Assembly (NCBI RefSeq): GCF_026712205.1
Contig: NZ_JAPPUW010000011.1
Coordinates: 62,001-126,000, forward strand
Origin: Pelomonas aquatica
Lineage (GTDB): Bacteria > Pseudomonadota > Gammaproteobacteria > Burkholderiales > Burkholderiaceae_C
Length of the DNA: 64,000 nucleotides
Reading direction: 5' to 3'
Of the stretch, positions 26,884 to 35,482 are shown piece by piece (the first letter of the stretch is position 1; every line of letters begins with the position of its first letter). The translations under genes were made by a program, and so were the position numbers. Below the pieces are notes generated by a model, which was given only the letters and a program-made list of their open reading frames with translations, was not told the origin of the DNA and ran no database searches.

Positions 26884-26916
26884 AATTGACGTTAACGTCA
26901 ATTGGCCGCCTAAAAT
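26884..26916 (+). promoter_or_regulatory. icmF promoter with LiuR/MerR-type operator in a 19-bp spacer
   Basis: AATTGACGTTAACGTCAATT (26,884-26,903) is a perfect 20-base palindrome. It contains a -35-like TTGACG (26,886-26,891); a -10-like TAAAAT lies at 26,911-26,916, giving a 19-base spacer, the hallmark of MerR-family promoters. The half-sites match the operator next to the LiuR-like gene at 4,662-4,675. A GGAGA ribosome-binding site precedes the ATG at 26,941. Confidence 0.75.
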
Positions 26917-26940
26917 CGCGCCCCAGCAAGGAGACAAGCC

Positions 26941-29900
26941 ATGACCGATCTCGCCGCCGAAGTCACTCGGCCCCCACGCACCGCCGGTGGCGGCGCTGCC
27001 CCCCGAGGGGGCTCCGTCGCCTCGGAGCGGTCCAGCGGCGCCGGGGCGCTGGCCGAGTACCGCCCGACCCACAAGGTCCGTTTCGTCACCGCCGCCAGCC
27101 TGTTCGACGGGCATGACGCCGCCATCAACATCATGCGGCGCATCCTGCAGGGCATGGGCGCCGAGGTCATCCACCTCGGGCACAACCGCTCGGTGGACGA
27201 GGTCGTCACCGCGGCGCTGCAGGAGGATGCCCAGGGCATCGCCATCTCGTCCTACCAGGGCGGGCACGTCGAATACTTCAAGTACATGGTGCAGCTGCTC
27301 AAGGAGCGCGGCGGCGCGCACATCCAGGTCTTCGGCGGCGGCGGCGGCGTCATCGTGCCGGCCGAGATCCGCGAGCTGGCCGAGCACGGCGTGCGCATCT
27401 TCAGCCCCGAGGACGGCCAGCGCATGGGCCTGCAAGGCATGATCGGCGAGATGGTCATGAAGGCCGACCAGGACTTCAGCGTCTACGCGCCGCAGAGCCT
27501 GGCCGCCATCACCGGCCACTCGGAAGCCGCCTGGCGCGCGCTGGCCCAGCTGCTGACGGCGCTCGAGAACGAAAAGGCCGACGCGGCGCTGGTGGACGCA
27601 CTGCGCGAGCAGGCCAAGGGCATCAAGACGCCCGTGCTCGGCATCACCGGCACCGGCGGCGCCGGCAAGTCCAGCCTGACCGACGAGCTGATCCGCCGCC
27701 TGCGCCTGGACCAGGGCGACCAGTTGCGCGTCGCGCTGATCTCCATCGACCCGTCGCGCCGCAAGAGCGGCGGCGCGCTGCTCGGCGACCGCATCCGCAT
27801 GAACGCGATCAGCCCCTGGAGCCAGAGCGCGCGCGTCTTCATGCGCTCGCTGGCCACGCGCGACTTCGGCAGCGAGATTTCTCCCGCCCTGCCCGACGTC
27901 ATCGCCGCGGCCAAGGTCGCCGGCTTCGACCTCGTCATCGTCGAGACCTCCGGCATCGGCCAGGGCGACGCGGCCATCGTGCCTCTCGTCGACGTGCCGA
28001 TGTACGTGATGACGCCCGAGTTCGGTGCCGCCAGCCAGCTCGAGAAGATCGACATGCTGGACTTCGCCGAGTTCGTCGCCATCAACAAATTCGACCGCAA
28101 GGGCTCGCTGGACGCGCTGCGCGATGTGTCAAAGCAGGTGCAGCGCAACCGCGAGGCCTTCAACACCTCGCCCGACGCGATGCCCGTGTTCGGCACCATG
28201 GCCAGCCGCTTCAACGACGACGGCGTGACGGCGCTCTACCAGGCGCTCAAGGCCCGCCTCGGCGACCTGGGCCTGCGCCTGACCGAAGGCCGCCTGCCGC
28301 TGGTCGGCACCCGCCACAGCACCCACCAGACGCCCATCGTGCCGGCCGCCCGCGTGCGCTACCTGGCCGACATCAGCGACACCGTGCGCAGCTACAAGGC
28401 CCGCGCCCGCCGCCAGGCCGCGCTGGCCCGCGAGATCCAGCAGCTCGAAGCCAGCCGCGCGATGCTGGAGGCCGCCAACCCCGACAAGAACGGCGCCCGC
28501 ACCGCGCTGGGCGACCTCGCCGAGCAGCGCCGCGCCAGGCTCGACGGCGACGCCCGCCAGCTGCTCGCGCAATGGCCCGACATGGTCAAGGCCTATGCCG
28601 GCGACGAGTACGTCGTGAAGATCCGCGACAAGGAGATCCGCACGGCCCTCGTCACGCAGAGCCTGTCGGGCACCAAGATCCGCAAGGTCGTGCTGCCCGG
28701 CTACGAATGCCACGGCGAGCTGCTGAAGTGGCTGATGCTGGAGAACGTGCCCGGCAGCTTCCCCTACGCGGCCGGCGTGTTCGCCTTCAAGCGCGAGGGC
28801 GAGGACCCGACCCGCATGTTCGCCGGCGAAGGCGACGCCTTCCGCACCAACCGCCGCTTCAAGCTCGTCAGCGAGGGCATGCCCGCCAAGCGCCTGTCCA
28901 CGGCCTTCGACTCGGTCACGCTCTACGGCGCCGACCCCGCGCCGCGGCCCGACATCTACGGCAAGGTCGGCAACTCCGGCGTCAGCATCGCGACGCTGGA
29001 CGACATGAAGGTGCTCTACGACGGCTTCGATCTGTGCAGCCCGAGCACGTCGGTGTCGATGACGATCAACGGCCCGGCACCATCGATCCTGGCCATGTTC
29101 ATGAACACGGCCGTCGACCAGAACCTCGCGAAGTTCAAGACCGACAACGGCCGCGAACCGACGCTGGACGAGGCCGCCAAGATCAGGGACTGGGTGCTGG
29201 CCAATGTGCGCGGCACCGTGCAGGCCGACATCCTGAAGGAAGACCAGGGCCAGAACACCTGCATCTTCTCGACCGAGTTCAGCCTCAAGGTCATGGGCGA
29301 CATCGCCGAGTTCTTCGTGCACCACAACGTGCGCAACTTCTACTCGGTCAGCATCTCGGGCTATCACATCGCCGAGGCCGGCGCGAATCCGATCAGCCAG
29401 CTCGCGCTGACGCTGTCCAACGGCTTCACCTTCGTCGAGGCCTATCTCGCGCGCGGCATGCACATCGACGACTTCGCGCCCAATCTGTCGTTCTTCTTCA
29501 GCAACGGCATGGACCCCGAGTACACCGTGCTGGGCCGCGTCGCGCGCCGCATCTGGGCCGTCGCGATGCGCGACCGCTACGGCGCGAACGAGCGCTCGCA
29601 GAAGCTGAAGTACCACGTGCAGACCTCGGGCCGCAGCCTGCATGCGCAGGAGATCGCCTTCAACGACATCCGCACCACGCTGCAGGCGCTGATCGCCATC
29701 TACGACAACTGCAACTCGCTGCACACCAACGCCTTCGACGAGGCGATCACGACGCCGACCGAGGACAGCGTGCGCCGCGCGATGGCCATCCAGCTCATCA
29801 TCAACCGCGAGTGGGGCCTGGCCAAGAACGAGAACCCGTCGCAGGGCGCCTTCATCATCGACGAGCTGACCGAGCTGGTCGAAGAGGCCGTGCTGCGCGA

Positions 29901-30309
29901 GTTCGAGCGCATCAGCGAACGCGGCGGCGTGCTCGGCGCGATGGAAACCGGCTACCAGCGCGGCCGCATCCAGGAAGAGTCGATGCACTACGAGATGCTG
30001 AAGCACACCGGCGAGTACCCCATCATCGGCGTGAACACCTTCCGCAACCCGCATGGCGAGACGGTGCTGGAACACATCGAGCTGGCGCGCTCGACGGACG
30101 AGGAGAAGCAGTCGCAGCTGACGCGCCTGGCGGACTTCCACGCCCGCCACGCGACCGAGGCCCCGGCCATGCTGGCCCGGCTTCAGCAGGCCGTCATCGA
30201 AAACCGCAATGTGTTCGAGGTGCTGATGGACGCCGTGCGCGTCTGCTCGCTGGGCCAGATCACCGCCGCGCTGTTCGAGGTGGGCGGGCAGTACCGCCGC
30301 AGCATGTGA
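26941..30309 (+). CDS. icmF: Fused isobutyryl-CoA mutase IcmF (B12-binding, MeaI-type GTPase and mutase domains)
   Basis: A 1,122-residue fusion enzyme. Residues about 45-170 are the cobalamin-binding domain ([19 protein letters not shown], with the DGHD lower-ligand motif). About 225-440 is a G3E GTPase chaperone (Walker [10 protein letters not shown] near residue 236, [16 protein letters not shown]). About 560-1,122 is the acyl-CoA mutase barrel ([19 protein letters not shown]). It interconverts isobutyryl- and n-butyryl-CoA and can act on related acyl-CoAs. Domain order separates it from methylmalonyl-CoA mutase. A LiuR-type operator precedes it. Residues 10-37 are an unusual Gly/Pro/Arg/Ser-rich insert. 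Confidence 0.93.
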   Translation: MTDLAAEVTRPPRTAGGGAAPRGGSVASERSSGAGALAEYRPTHKVRFVTAASLFDGHDAAINIMRRILQGMGAEVIHLGHNRSVDEVVTAALQEDAQGIAISSYQGGHVEYFKYMVQLLKERGGAHIQVFGGGGGVIVPAEIRELAEHGVRIFSPEDGQRMGLQGMIGEMVMKADQDFSVYAPQSLAAITGHSEAAWRALAQLLTALENEKADAALVDALREQAKGIKTPVLGITGTGGAGKSSLTDELIRRLRLDQGDQLRVALISIDPSRRKSGGALLGDRIRMNAISPWSQSARVFMRSLATRDFGSEISPALPDVIAAAKVAGFDLVIVETSGIGQGDAAIVPLVDVPMYVMTPEFGAASQLEKIDMLDFAEFVAINKFDRKGSLDALRDVSKQVQRNREAFNTSPDAMPVFGTMASRFNDDGVTALYQALKARLGDLGLRLTEGRLPLVGTRHSTHQTPIVPAARVRYLADISDTVRSYKARARRQAALAREIQQLEASRAMLEAANPDKNGARTALGDLAEQRRARLDGDARQLLAQWPDMVKAYAGDEYVVKIRDKEIRTALVTQSLSGTKIRKVVLPGYECHGELLKWLMLENVPGSFPYAAGVFAFKREGEDPTRMFAGEGDAFRTNRRFKLVSEGMPAKRLSTAFDSVTLYGADPAPRPDIYGKVGNSGVSIATLDDMKVLYDGFDLCSPSTSVSMTINGPAPSILAMFMNTAVDQNLAKFKTDNGREPTLDEAAKIRDWVLANVRGTVQADILKEDQGQNTCIFSTEFSLKVMGDIAEFFVHHNVRNFYSVSISGYHIAEAGANPISQLALTLSNGFTFVEAYLARGMHIDDFAPNLSFFFSNGMDPEYTVLGRVARRIWAVAMRDRYGANERSQKLKYHVQTSGRSLHAQEIAFNDIRTTLQALIAIYDNCNSLHTNAFDEAITTPTEDSVRRAMAIQLIINREWGLAKNENPSQGAFIIDELTELVEEAVLREFERISERGGVLGAMETGYQRGRIQEESMHYEMLKHTGEYPIIGVNTFRNPHGETVLEHIELARSTDEEKQSQLTRLADFHARHATEAPAMLARLQQAVIENRNVFEVLMDAVRVCSLGQITAALFEVGGQYRRSM
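26968..27051. repeat. In-frame repeat-like insert near the icmF 5' end
   Basis: The tract codes for residues 10-37 ([17 protein letters not shown]), between the conserved start MTDL and the start of the B12 domain. Its core CCCCCCGAGGGGGC and the following GTCGCCTCGGAGCGG match the style of dispersed palindromic repeats in Comamonadaceae/Burkholderiales, and it resembles the tract at the plsC 3' end. That it is a mobile repeat is inference. Confidence 0.5.
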
Positions 30310-30313
30310 TCGG

Positions 30314-31294
30314 TCAGCGCGCCTGGATCGCCTGCATCGCCGCCCTCACCCGCTGCAGCATCGGCGACGCCTCCGTCACGCGGGCGTCGAAGGGGTGCAG
30401 GCGCTGGCCACCGGTGGCGGCCATGATCCTGCGCACATAGAGCCGCGTCTCGGCATAGGGCGGCACGCCCAGGTAGCGGTCCACGGCCTTCTCGCCGGCG
30501 TTGTAGGCGGCCAGCGCGAGCTGCACGTCGCCCTCGAAATAGGCCAGCAGCCAGCGCAGATAGGCCATGCCGCCGCGGATGTTCTGCGACGGGTCGCGCA
30601 GCCGCAGCACGTTGAAGCGGGCGCCCGTCTCGGGCAGCAGCTGCATCAGGCCCTGGGCCTTCTTGGGCGACTCGGCCAGCGGGTCGAAGTTGGACTCCTG
30701 GGCCATCACGGCCAGCACCAGGGCCGGCGCGAGCTGGTATTCGGGCGCCACCAGCTTCACGTAGTTCACGATGGCCGGCGGCGCGTTGGCCGGCAGCGGC
30801 AGCGCGGCCCACCGCGAGACCGGCCGGGCACCGCGCGGCGGCACGGGTGCCACGGCGACGGGGTCGGCCTCGGGCGGGCGCAGGCAGGGCGGCGGGTCAC
30901 CCAGCGGCGTGCCGCCCAGCGTGTCCAGCATGTTCTGCGCCTGGGCCATGCCCTGCTCGGCGGCGGCGGCGAACATATGGGCGGCCTCGGCGTCGTTGCG
31001 CTGGATGCCGCGCGCATTCGTCAGCATCCAGCCCAGGCTGTACTGGGCCTCGGCGTCGCCGTAGCGCGCCGCGCGGCAATAGAGCTTGGCCGCGGCCACC
31101 TCGTCGCGCCTGACGCCGTCGCCATACTCCAGCGCCTTGGCCTCCAGCCGCCAACGCTCCACCTGAGCCGGCACGACCGGCCCGCGCTCGCCGGGCGGCA
31201 TGGTCGGGCGCGGCAGTTGCTCCAGCGTCAGCGAAGGAACCTGGGCAACGGCCGCCGAACCGGCAAACAACAGGGGCAGCAGCAGGCGTCGCAA
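30314..31294 (-). CDS. Lytic transglycosylase with Sel1-like repeats
   Basis: About 326 residues. A signal peptide (LRRLLLPLLFAGSAAVAQ) leads to two Sel1/TPR-like repeats (EYGDGVRRDEVAAAKLYCRAA; GDAEAQYSLGWMLTNARG...). A Pro/Ala linker follows, then a goose-lysozyme-type SLT domain: the catalytic Glu is in AVMAQESNFDP, followed by AQGLMQLLPETGARF and ALAAYNAGEKAVDRY. It would cleave peptidoglycan glycan strands in the periplasm. I chose TTG at 31294 because it starts exactly at the signal peptide; an ATG farther upstream (MAVAPSLKAW) is possible. It is convergent with icmF, leaving a four-base gap. Confidence 0.78.
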   Translation of the reverse strand: MRRLLLPLLFAGSAAVAQVPSLTLEQLPRPTMPPGERGPVVPAQVERWRLEAKALEYGDGVRRDEVAAAKLYCRAARYGDAEAQYSLGWMLTNARGIQRNDAEAAHMFAAAAEQGMAQAQNMLDTLGGTPLGDPPPCLRPPEADPVAVAPVPPRGARPVSRWAALPLPANAPPAIVNYVKLVAPEYQLAPALVLAVMAQESNFDPLAESPKKAQGLMQLLPETGARFNVLRLRDPSQNIRGGMAYLRWLLAYFEGDVQLALAAYNAGEKAVDRYLGVPPYAETRLYVRRIMAATGGQRLHPFDARVTEASPMLQRVRAAMQAIQAR

Positions 31295-31335
31295 GGGTCG
31301 GTCCGGGAGGGCGGGCGAGGGGCGAAAGTCTAGAC

Positions 31336-31347
31336 TCGTTCGAACGA
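31336..31347. promoter_or_regulatory. Palindrome TCGTTCGAACGA between divergent genes
   Basis: A perfect 12-base palindrome lies in the 171-base region between the transglycosylase and the deaminase-like gene. It resembles small operator sites, but nothing nearby identifies the binding protein. Confidence 0.3.
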
Positions 31348-31465
31348 ACAAGGCCCGCCTCCAAGCCTTCAGCGACGGCGCCACCGCCATCATCGTCACG
31401 ATCATGGGGGCCATGCGCGGCCAGCGGCGCTCGGCATCGGCCGCCTGCCAGGCGATGATGCCCGC

Positions 31466-32758
31466 ATGGATCACGACGACGACACCCCACGCCCCGGCTG
31501 GCTGGGGCCCTGGCTGAAAGGCTTCCCGGCCACGCAGCCGCCGCTGCCGCTGGCCGATGTCGCCCGGCGCGGCTGGACGCTGCGCGGCGCCGAGCTGCCC
31601 ATGCCGCTGGCCGTCGTGCGCCGGCAGGCGCTGGCCCACAACATCGCCTGGATGCAGGACTTCGCGGCCACGCGCGGCGTGCAGCTCGCGCCGCACGGCA
31701 AGACGACGATGAGCCCGCAGCTGTTCCAGCGCCAGCTGGCCGCCGGCGCCTGGGGCCTGAGCTTCGCCAACGTGCACCAGCTGCGCCTGGGCCTGGGCGC
31801 GGGCGCGCGGCGGGCGCTGATCGCCAACCAGGTCATTGCCGCGGCCGAGCTGGCGGAGCTGCTCGAACTGCGGCGCCGCCACGCCGGCCTGGAGCTGGCC
31901 TTCTTCGTCGACTCGCAGGCCCAGCTCGACCTGATCGCCGGCCACTGGGCAGGGCTCGGCCGCGGCGAGGCCCGCGTCGACGTGCTGATCGAGCTGGGCA
32001 GCTCGCGCTGCGGCCTGCGCGAGCATGCGCCGGCGCTGGCGCTGGCGCGCGCGCTCAAGGCCCACCCGGCGCTGCGGCTGCGCGGCGTCGGCTTCTACGA
32101 GGGCCTGCAGGCCAGCGGCCGGAGCGAGACCGACCGCGCACTGATGCAGCAATGGCAGGCCCGCATCGAGGCCCTGCTGGCCGACATCGAGGCCAAGGGC
32201 CTGATCGACGCCGACGCCCGGCCGCTGTGGCTCAGCGGCGGCGGCTCGGCGCTGTTCGACCTCGTCGCGCCGGTGCTGGCCGGCAGGCCCGGCCGGATCG
32301 GCCTGCTGCGCTCGGGCTGCTATGTCTGCCACGACCGGGAGCATTACGGCCGCTACCTGCGCGCGATGGACGAGCGCCTGGGCACGCCGCTGGGGCAGCC
32401 CAGCCTGCAGCCGGCGCTGGAGGTGTGGACCCAGGTGCTGTCCTGCCCAGAACCGGGCCTGGCCCTGCTGAACGCCGGCCGGCGCGACGTGTCCTTCGAC
32501 CAGGGCTGGCCGCTGCCGGTCTGGCATCTGCGCGATGGCGTGCGGCGCGCCGCGCCGGCGGGCTGGCGCGTGACGGGCCTGAACGACCAGCATGCCTATC
32601 TGTGCTGGGATCCGGCCGAAACCGCTGGCCCGGCCGTCGGCGAGCGCGTCGCGCTGGGCCCGTCCCACCCCTGCACGACCTTCGACAAATGGGCCTGGAT
32701 GGCCGTCGTCGACGAGGACGACCGCGTCGTCGACGCGATCACGACGCACTTCGCCTGA
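31466..32758 (+). CDS. D-serine dehydratase-like / amino-acid deaminase (fold type III PLP enzyme)
   Basis: A 430-residue alanine-racemase-fold enzyme. The PLP lysine is in LAPHGKTTMSPQLF, the barrel carries ELGSSRCGLRE, SGGGSALFDLV binds the phosphate, and the C-terminal GPSHPCTTFDKW supplies the His and Cys zinc ligands of eukaryotic-type D-serine dehydratase and D-threo-3-hydroxyaspartate dehydratase. It probably deaminates a D-hydroxy amino acid to the keto acid; the exact substrate is unknown. The lactonase gene follows three bases after its stop, so the two are cotranscribed. Confidence 0.82.
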   Translation: MDHDDDTPRPGWLGPWLKGFPATQPPLPLADVARRGWTLRGAELPMPLAVVRRQALAHNIAWMQDFAATRGVQLAPHGKTTMSPQLFQRQLAAGAWGLSFANVHQLRLGLGAGARRALIANQVIAAAELAELLELRRRHAGLELAFFVDSQAQLDLIAGHWAGLGRGEARVDVLIELGSSRCGLREHAPALALARALKAHPALRLRGVGFYEGLQASGRSETDRALMQQWQARIEALLADIEAKGLIDADARPLWLSGGGSALFDLVAPVLAGRPGRIGLLRSGCYVCHDREHYGRYLRAMDERLGTPLGQPSLQPALEVWTQVLSCPEPGLALLNAGRRDVSFDQGWPLPVWHLRDGVRRAAPAGWRVTGLNDQHAYLCWDPAETAGPAVGERVALGPSHPCTTFDKWAWMAVVDEDDRVVDAITTHFA

Positions 32759-32761
32759 CGC

Positions 32762-33877
32762 ATGCAGCGCCGCCACCTGCTCGGCCTCTGCGCCGCCGCC
32801 CTGATGCCCGCCACCGCCGCCCCGCCCCTGCCGCCCCGCTTCCTGCACGTCGGCAGCTATGCGCCGCTCGGGCAGGGCCTCTACGGCTTTGCCATCGCGG
32901 CCGACGGCAGTCTCAGGCCGCTGGGCCTGACGCCGAATGCCAACAGCCCGAGCTGGCTGGTGGCCGGCGGCCAGCGCGTCTATGCCGCCGAGGAGGGCGG
33001 CGACCACATCGCCGTCTATGCCCCGGACGGCACCGGCGCGCTGCGGCTGCTGCAGCGCCAGCCCAGCGGCGGCCAGGGCCCCGTGCACCTGAGCCTCGCG
33101 GCGGGCCGCCTCTGGGCCGCGCACTATGGCGACGCCCGCTTCGCGGCGCTGCCGCTGCTGGACGACGGCCGCCTCGGCCCCGCCGAGAGCTGGCCCGGCT
33201 GCGGCGGCACCGACCGCGGCCCCGGCCCGCAGCAGGCGCCGAGCGGGCCGCCCGGCAGCCAGGCCCGCAGCGGCCACGACGCACCGCATGCCCACATGAT
33301 CCAGGCCAGCCCCGACGGCCGCTGGCTGCTCGGCACCGACCTGGGCAGCGACCGCCTGCTCGCGTGGCCGCTCGCGGCCGGCACGCCGCAGGCGGCCGCG
33401 CGCGAACTGGCGCTGAGCCCCGGCTCCGGCCCGCGGCACTTCGCCTTCCACGCCGAGGACCCGCGCTGGGTCTATGTGCTGCAGGAGGAGTCGTCCACGC
33501 TGTCCACGGTCGAGCTCACGGAAGACGGGCCGCGGCTGCGCGGCGAGATCTCGGTGCTGCCGGCCGGCTTCGCGGGCACCAGCTATGCGTCCGACCTGAT
33601 CGTCGCGCCCGACGGCCGGCATCTCTATGCGCTGAACCGTCTGCACGACAGCCTGGCCGTGCTGGCGCTCGCCCGGCCCGCGGCACCGCGCCTGCTGGAC
33701 CATCACTGGGTGCACGGCAGCTACCCGCGCAGCGCCTGCCGCGTGGGCCAGCACCTCTATGTCTGCAACCAGCGCAGCGACCAGCTCAGCCACTTCGACC
33801 TGAGCCGGCCCGAGGCGCCGCGCTTTACCGGCCGGCAAACCAGCGTGCCGAGCCCGGCGGGGGCCTGCGCGCTCTAG
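32762..33877 (+). CDS. Secreted lactonase-family beta-propeller (6-phosphogluconolactonase-like)
   Basis: A 371-residue YbhE/Pgl-type seven-bladed propeller. A signal-like N-terminus (RRHLLGLCAAALMPATAA) is followed by repeated blade motifs: LHVGSYA, SPSWLVAGGQRVYAAEEG, GPVHLSLAAGRLWAAHYGDA, HAHMIQASPDGRWLLGTDLGSDR, GSGPRHFAFHAEDPRWVYVLQE and SDLIVAPDGRHLYALNR. Export suggests a sugar-lactone role outside the cytoplasm, not the pentose pathway. Residues about 150-175 (GPGPQQAPSGPPGSQARSG) are an irregular insert. The stop codon falls inside the inverted-repeat element that follows. Confidence 0.8.
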   Translation: MQRRHLLGLCAAALMPATAAPPLPPRFLHVGSYAPLGQGLYGFAIAADGSLRPLGLTPNANSPSWLVAGGQRVYAAEEGGDHIAVYAPDGTGALRLLQRQPSGGQGPVHLSLAAGRLWAAHYGDARFAALPLLDDGRLGPAESWPGCGGTDRGPGPQQAPSGPPGSQARSGHDAPHAHMIQASPDGRWLLGTDLGSDRLLAWPLAAGTPQAAARELALSPGSGPRHFAFHAEDPRWVYVLQEESSTLSTVELTEDGPRLRGEISVLPAGFAGTSYASDLIVAPDGRHLYALNRLHDSLAVLALARPAAPRLLDHHWVHGSYPRSACRVGQHLYVCNQRSDQLSHFDLSRPEAPRFTGRQTSVPSPAGACAL

Positions 33878-34137
33878 TCCACTGCGTCGGGGAAATGGCA
33901 CCCCCGCCGGGGCGTCTGGGCAGACAGGCAAGGCGCGAGGAGGCAGTGGGTCGGGACCCACAACGACGAGCAACGCCGCATGCCTGCCCAGACGCCCCGG
34001 CCCGCAGGGTGAGGCCCCAAGCCGGCCCACTCGGCGTTGCTCGGACTTGCCGGGGTTGACCCCGGCTGCGCCTCGCGCCTTGATTGGGCCGGCTTGGGGC
34101 CTCACGGGGGTGTCATTTCCCCGACGCAGTGGACTAG
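33874..34137. repeat. 264-bp nested inverted-repeat element between convergent genes
   Basis: The ends (33,874-33,906 and 34,105-34,137) are 33-bp inverted repeats with one mismatch, starting CTAGTCCACTGCGTCGGGG. Inside, 34,009-34,029 and 34,085-34,105 pair perfectly over 21 bases. GGGGCGTCTGGGCAG faces CTGCCCAGACGCCCC, GTGGGTC-GG-GACCCAC forms a hairpin, and AAGGCGCGAGG...GCAACGCCG recurs inverted in the other half. No coding capacity is apparent. Both flanking stop codons touch the repeat ends, so it may also end transcription from both sides. A related module lies at 14,887-14,940. Confidence 0.85.
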
Positions 34138-34716
34138 TCACCCCTCACGATCCCAGACCACCCCCTCCTCGGTCAGCATCGCATCCAGCGCCACGTCCAG
34201 CGGGCCGGGCTTGAGCAGCGGCAGGAAGCCGTGCGCATAGCCGATGCCGACGGCGGCGGGACGGGGCTGCATCTCGGCCAGCGTCTTGTCCATGAAGCCG
34301 CCGCCATAGCCCAGGCGCAGCCCGCAGGGGCCATAGCCCAGGCAGGGCACCAGCATCAGCTGCGGCCGGAACGCCTCGGTGCCCTTGGGCTTGGGGATGT
34401 GGAAGGCGTCCTCCTCCATCGGGCAGCCGGGGTGCCAGACATGGAAGCGCAGCGTGCCGTGGACCTTGTCGACGACGGGCAGGCCGATGCGGCGCTGCTG
34501 GCCGTCGGGGGCGTCCTCGCTCCAGCGGTAGAGCGCGGGCAGCGGGTCAAATTCGCCCTTGATGGGCCAGTAGGCGCCTATCGTCAGCTCCCGGCGCCGC
34601 AGCAGCCACACGCGCAGCACCTCCTGCAGTTCGGCGGCGAGCGCGAGGCGGTCGGGCAGGGCCAGGCGTTGTTCGATCAGCTTGTGCCGGATGGCGGCGC
34701 GGTCGTTCGCATCCAT
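34138..34716 (-). CDS. 5-formyltetrahydrofolate cyclo-ligase, paralogue 1
   Basis: A 192-residue 5-FCL/MTHFS family protein. The fold-defining pieces are an N-terminal helix with LIEQRLALP, YWPIKGEFDPLPAL (folate side), LMLVPCLGYGPCGLRLGYGGGFMDKTL (the ATP/Mg loop) and VGIGYAHGF. It converts 5-formyl-THF to 5,10-methenyl-THF with ATP. A second gene of the same family is at 38482. Relative to that copy, the loop reads GGGFMDK rather than GGGYFDR, and the C-terminus has VALDAMLTEEGVVWD. I took ATG at 34716; an upstream start would overlap the divergent tfoX-like gene. Confidence 0.85.
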   Translation of the reverse strand: MDANDRAAIRHKLIEQRLALPDRLALAAELQEVLRVWLLRRRELTIGAYWPIKGEFDPLPALYRWSEDAPDGQQRRIGLPVVDKVHGTLRFHVWHPGCPMEEDAFHIPKPKGTEAFRPQLMLVPCLGYGPCGLRLGYGGGFMDKTLAEMQPRPAAVGIGYAHGFLPLLKPGPLDVALDAMLTEEGVVWDREG

Positions 34717-34741
34717 GGCGCGCGAGCTTACAGTGGCCGCC

Positions 34742-35146
34742 ATGGATGCCTTCACCGAACTCTGCGTCGAGCTGCTGTCGCCCCTGGGCCCCGTGCGCAC
34801 CCGCGCGATGTTCGGGGGCCGCGGCGTCTATCTGGACGGCCTCTTCATGGCCCTGATCGACGACGGCCAGCTGTTCCTGAAGGCCGACGACGCGACGCGC
34901 GAGCGCTTCGCCGCCGCCGGCTGCCTGCCCTTCACCTACACGACCAAGGACGGCGAGCGCATGGTGATGAGCTACTACCGCCCGCCGGAGGAAGCGCTGG
35001 AGTCGCCGCCGCTGATGCTGCCCTGGGCGCGGCTGGCCCTGGAGGCCGCGCTGCGCGCCGCGAACGCCAAGGCCGCAAAGCCGGCGGCGAAGAAGTCAGC
35101 CGCCAAAAAAACGGCGGCCAAGAAGACCGCGGCCGGCCGCGGCTGA
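34742..35146 (+). CDS. TfoX N-terminal-domain family protein
   Basis: A 134-residue protein with the TfoX_N domain: LSPLGPVRTRAMFGGRGVYLDGLFMALIDDGQLFLKAD, then FTYTTKDGERMVMSYYRPPEEAL. It lacks the C-terminal TfoX domain and instead ends in a lysine/alanine-rich tail (AAKKSAAKKTAAKK), which may bind nucleic acid. TfoX/Sxy proteins regulate competence genes, but short relatives have unknown roles. It is divergent from paralogue 1 of 5-FCL with only 25 bases between start codons. Its last 51 bases overlap the 3' end of the convergent DUF2917 gene. Confidence 0.83.
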   Translation: MDAFTELCVELLSPLGPVRTRAMFGGRGVYLDGLFMALIDDGQLFLKADDATRERFAAAGCLPFTYTTKDGERMVMSYYRPPEEALESPPLMLPWARLALEAALRAANAKAAKPAAKKSAAKKTAAKKTAAGRG

Positions 35147-35392
35147 AACCGGCGGCAGCAGCAGCTGGAAATCCGCGGCCGGCCAGCCTTCCAGCACCGC
35201 CGTCTGGCCGGGTGCCAGGGCCAGGGCCTCGCCGGCCTCCAGCCACTGGTCCTCGGCCGGCGCCTCGGCCGTGCCGGACAGCGTCAGCCAGACCCGGCCG
35301 CGCGCCACCGCCAGCCGGCGCGCCTCGCCGCTGCCGGCCAGCGTCATCGCCCGGCCGCCGTCCAGATGCCATGTGGATTGCGCATCGCTCAT
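35096..35392 (-). CDS. DUF2917 domain protein
   Basis: A 98-residue small protein with the DUF2917 pattern: WHLDGGRAMTLAGSGEARRLAVARGRVWLTLSG, then DQWLEAGEALALAPGQTAVLEGW, a cupin-like fold. A strong AGGAGAG ribosome-binding site precedes the ATG at 35392. In Burkholderiales it is often found next to a divergent LysR gene, as here. Function is unknown. The 3' end overlaps the TfoX-like gene tail-to-tail by 51 bases. Confidence 0.82.
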   Translation of the reverse strand: MSDAQSTWHLDGGRAMTLAGSGEARRLAVARGRVWLTLSGTAEAPAEDQWLEAGEALALAPGQTAVLEGWPAADFQLLLPPVSAAAGRGLLGRRFFGG

Positions 35393-35482
35393 GATGTCTC
35401 TCCTGGGTTGATATCCGGGATTCTGCGTAGACTGCCCAGGGCGGTCCAATGACTCCGCCGCAGGGATTGATACCATCCGCTC

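Noticed and set aside
33874-34137. Insertion sequence with transposase
   Set aside because: Too short, and no frame inside encodes a transposase; only structured repeats are seen.
31295-34141. Upstream extension of the Sel1/SLT transglycosylase frame to 34,141
   Set aside because: The extra 900 codons are antisense to the deaminase and lactonase genes; the signal peptide places the start near 31,294.
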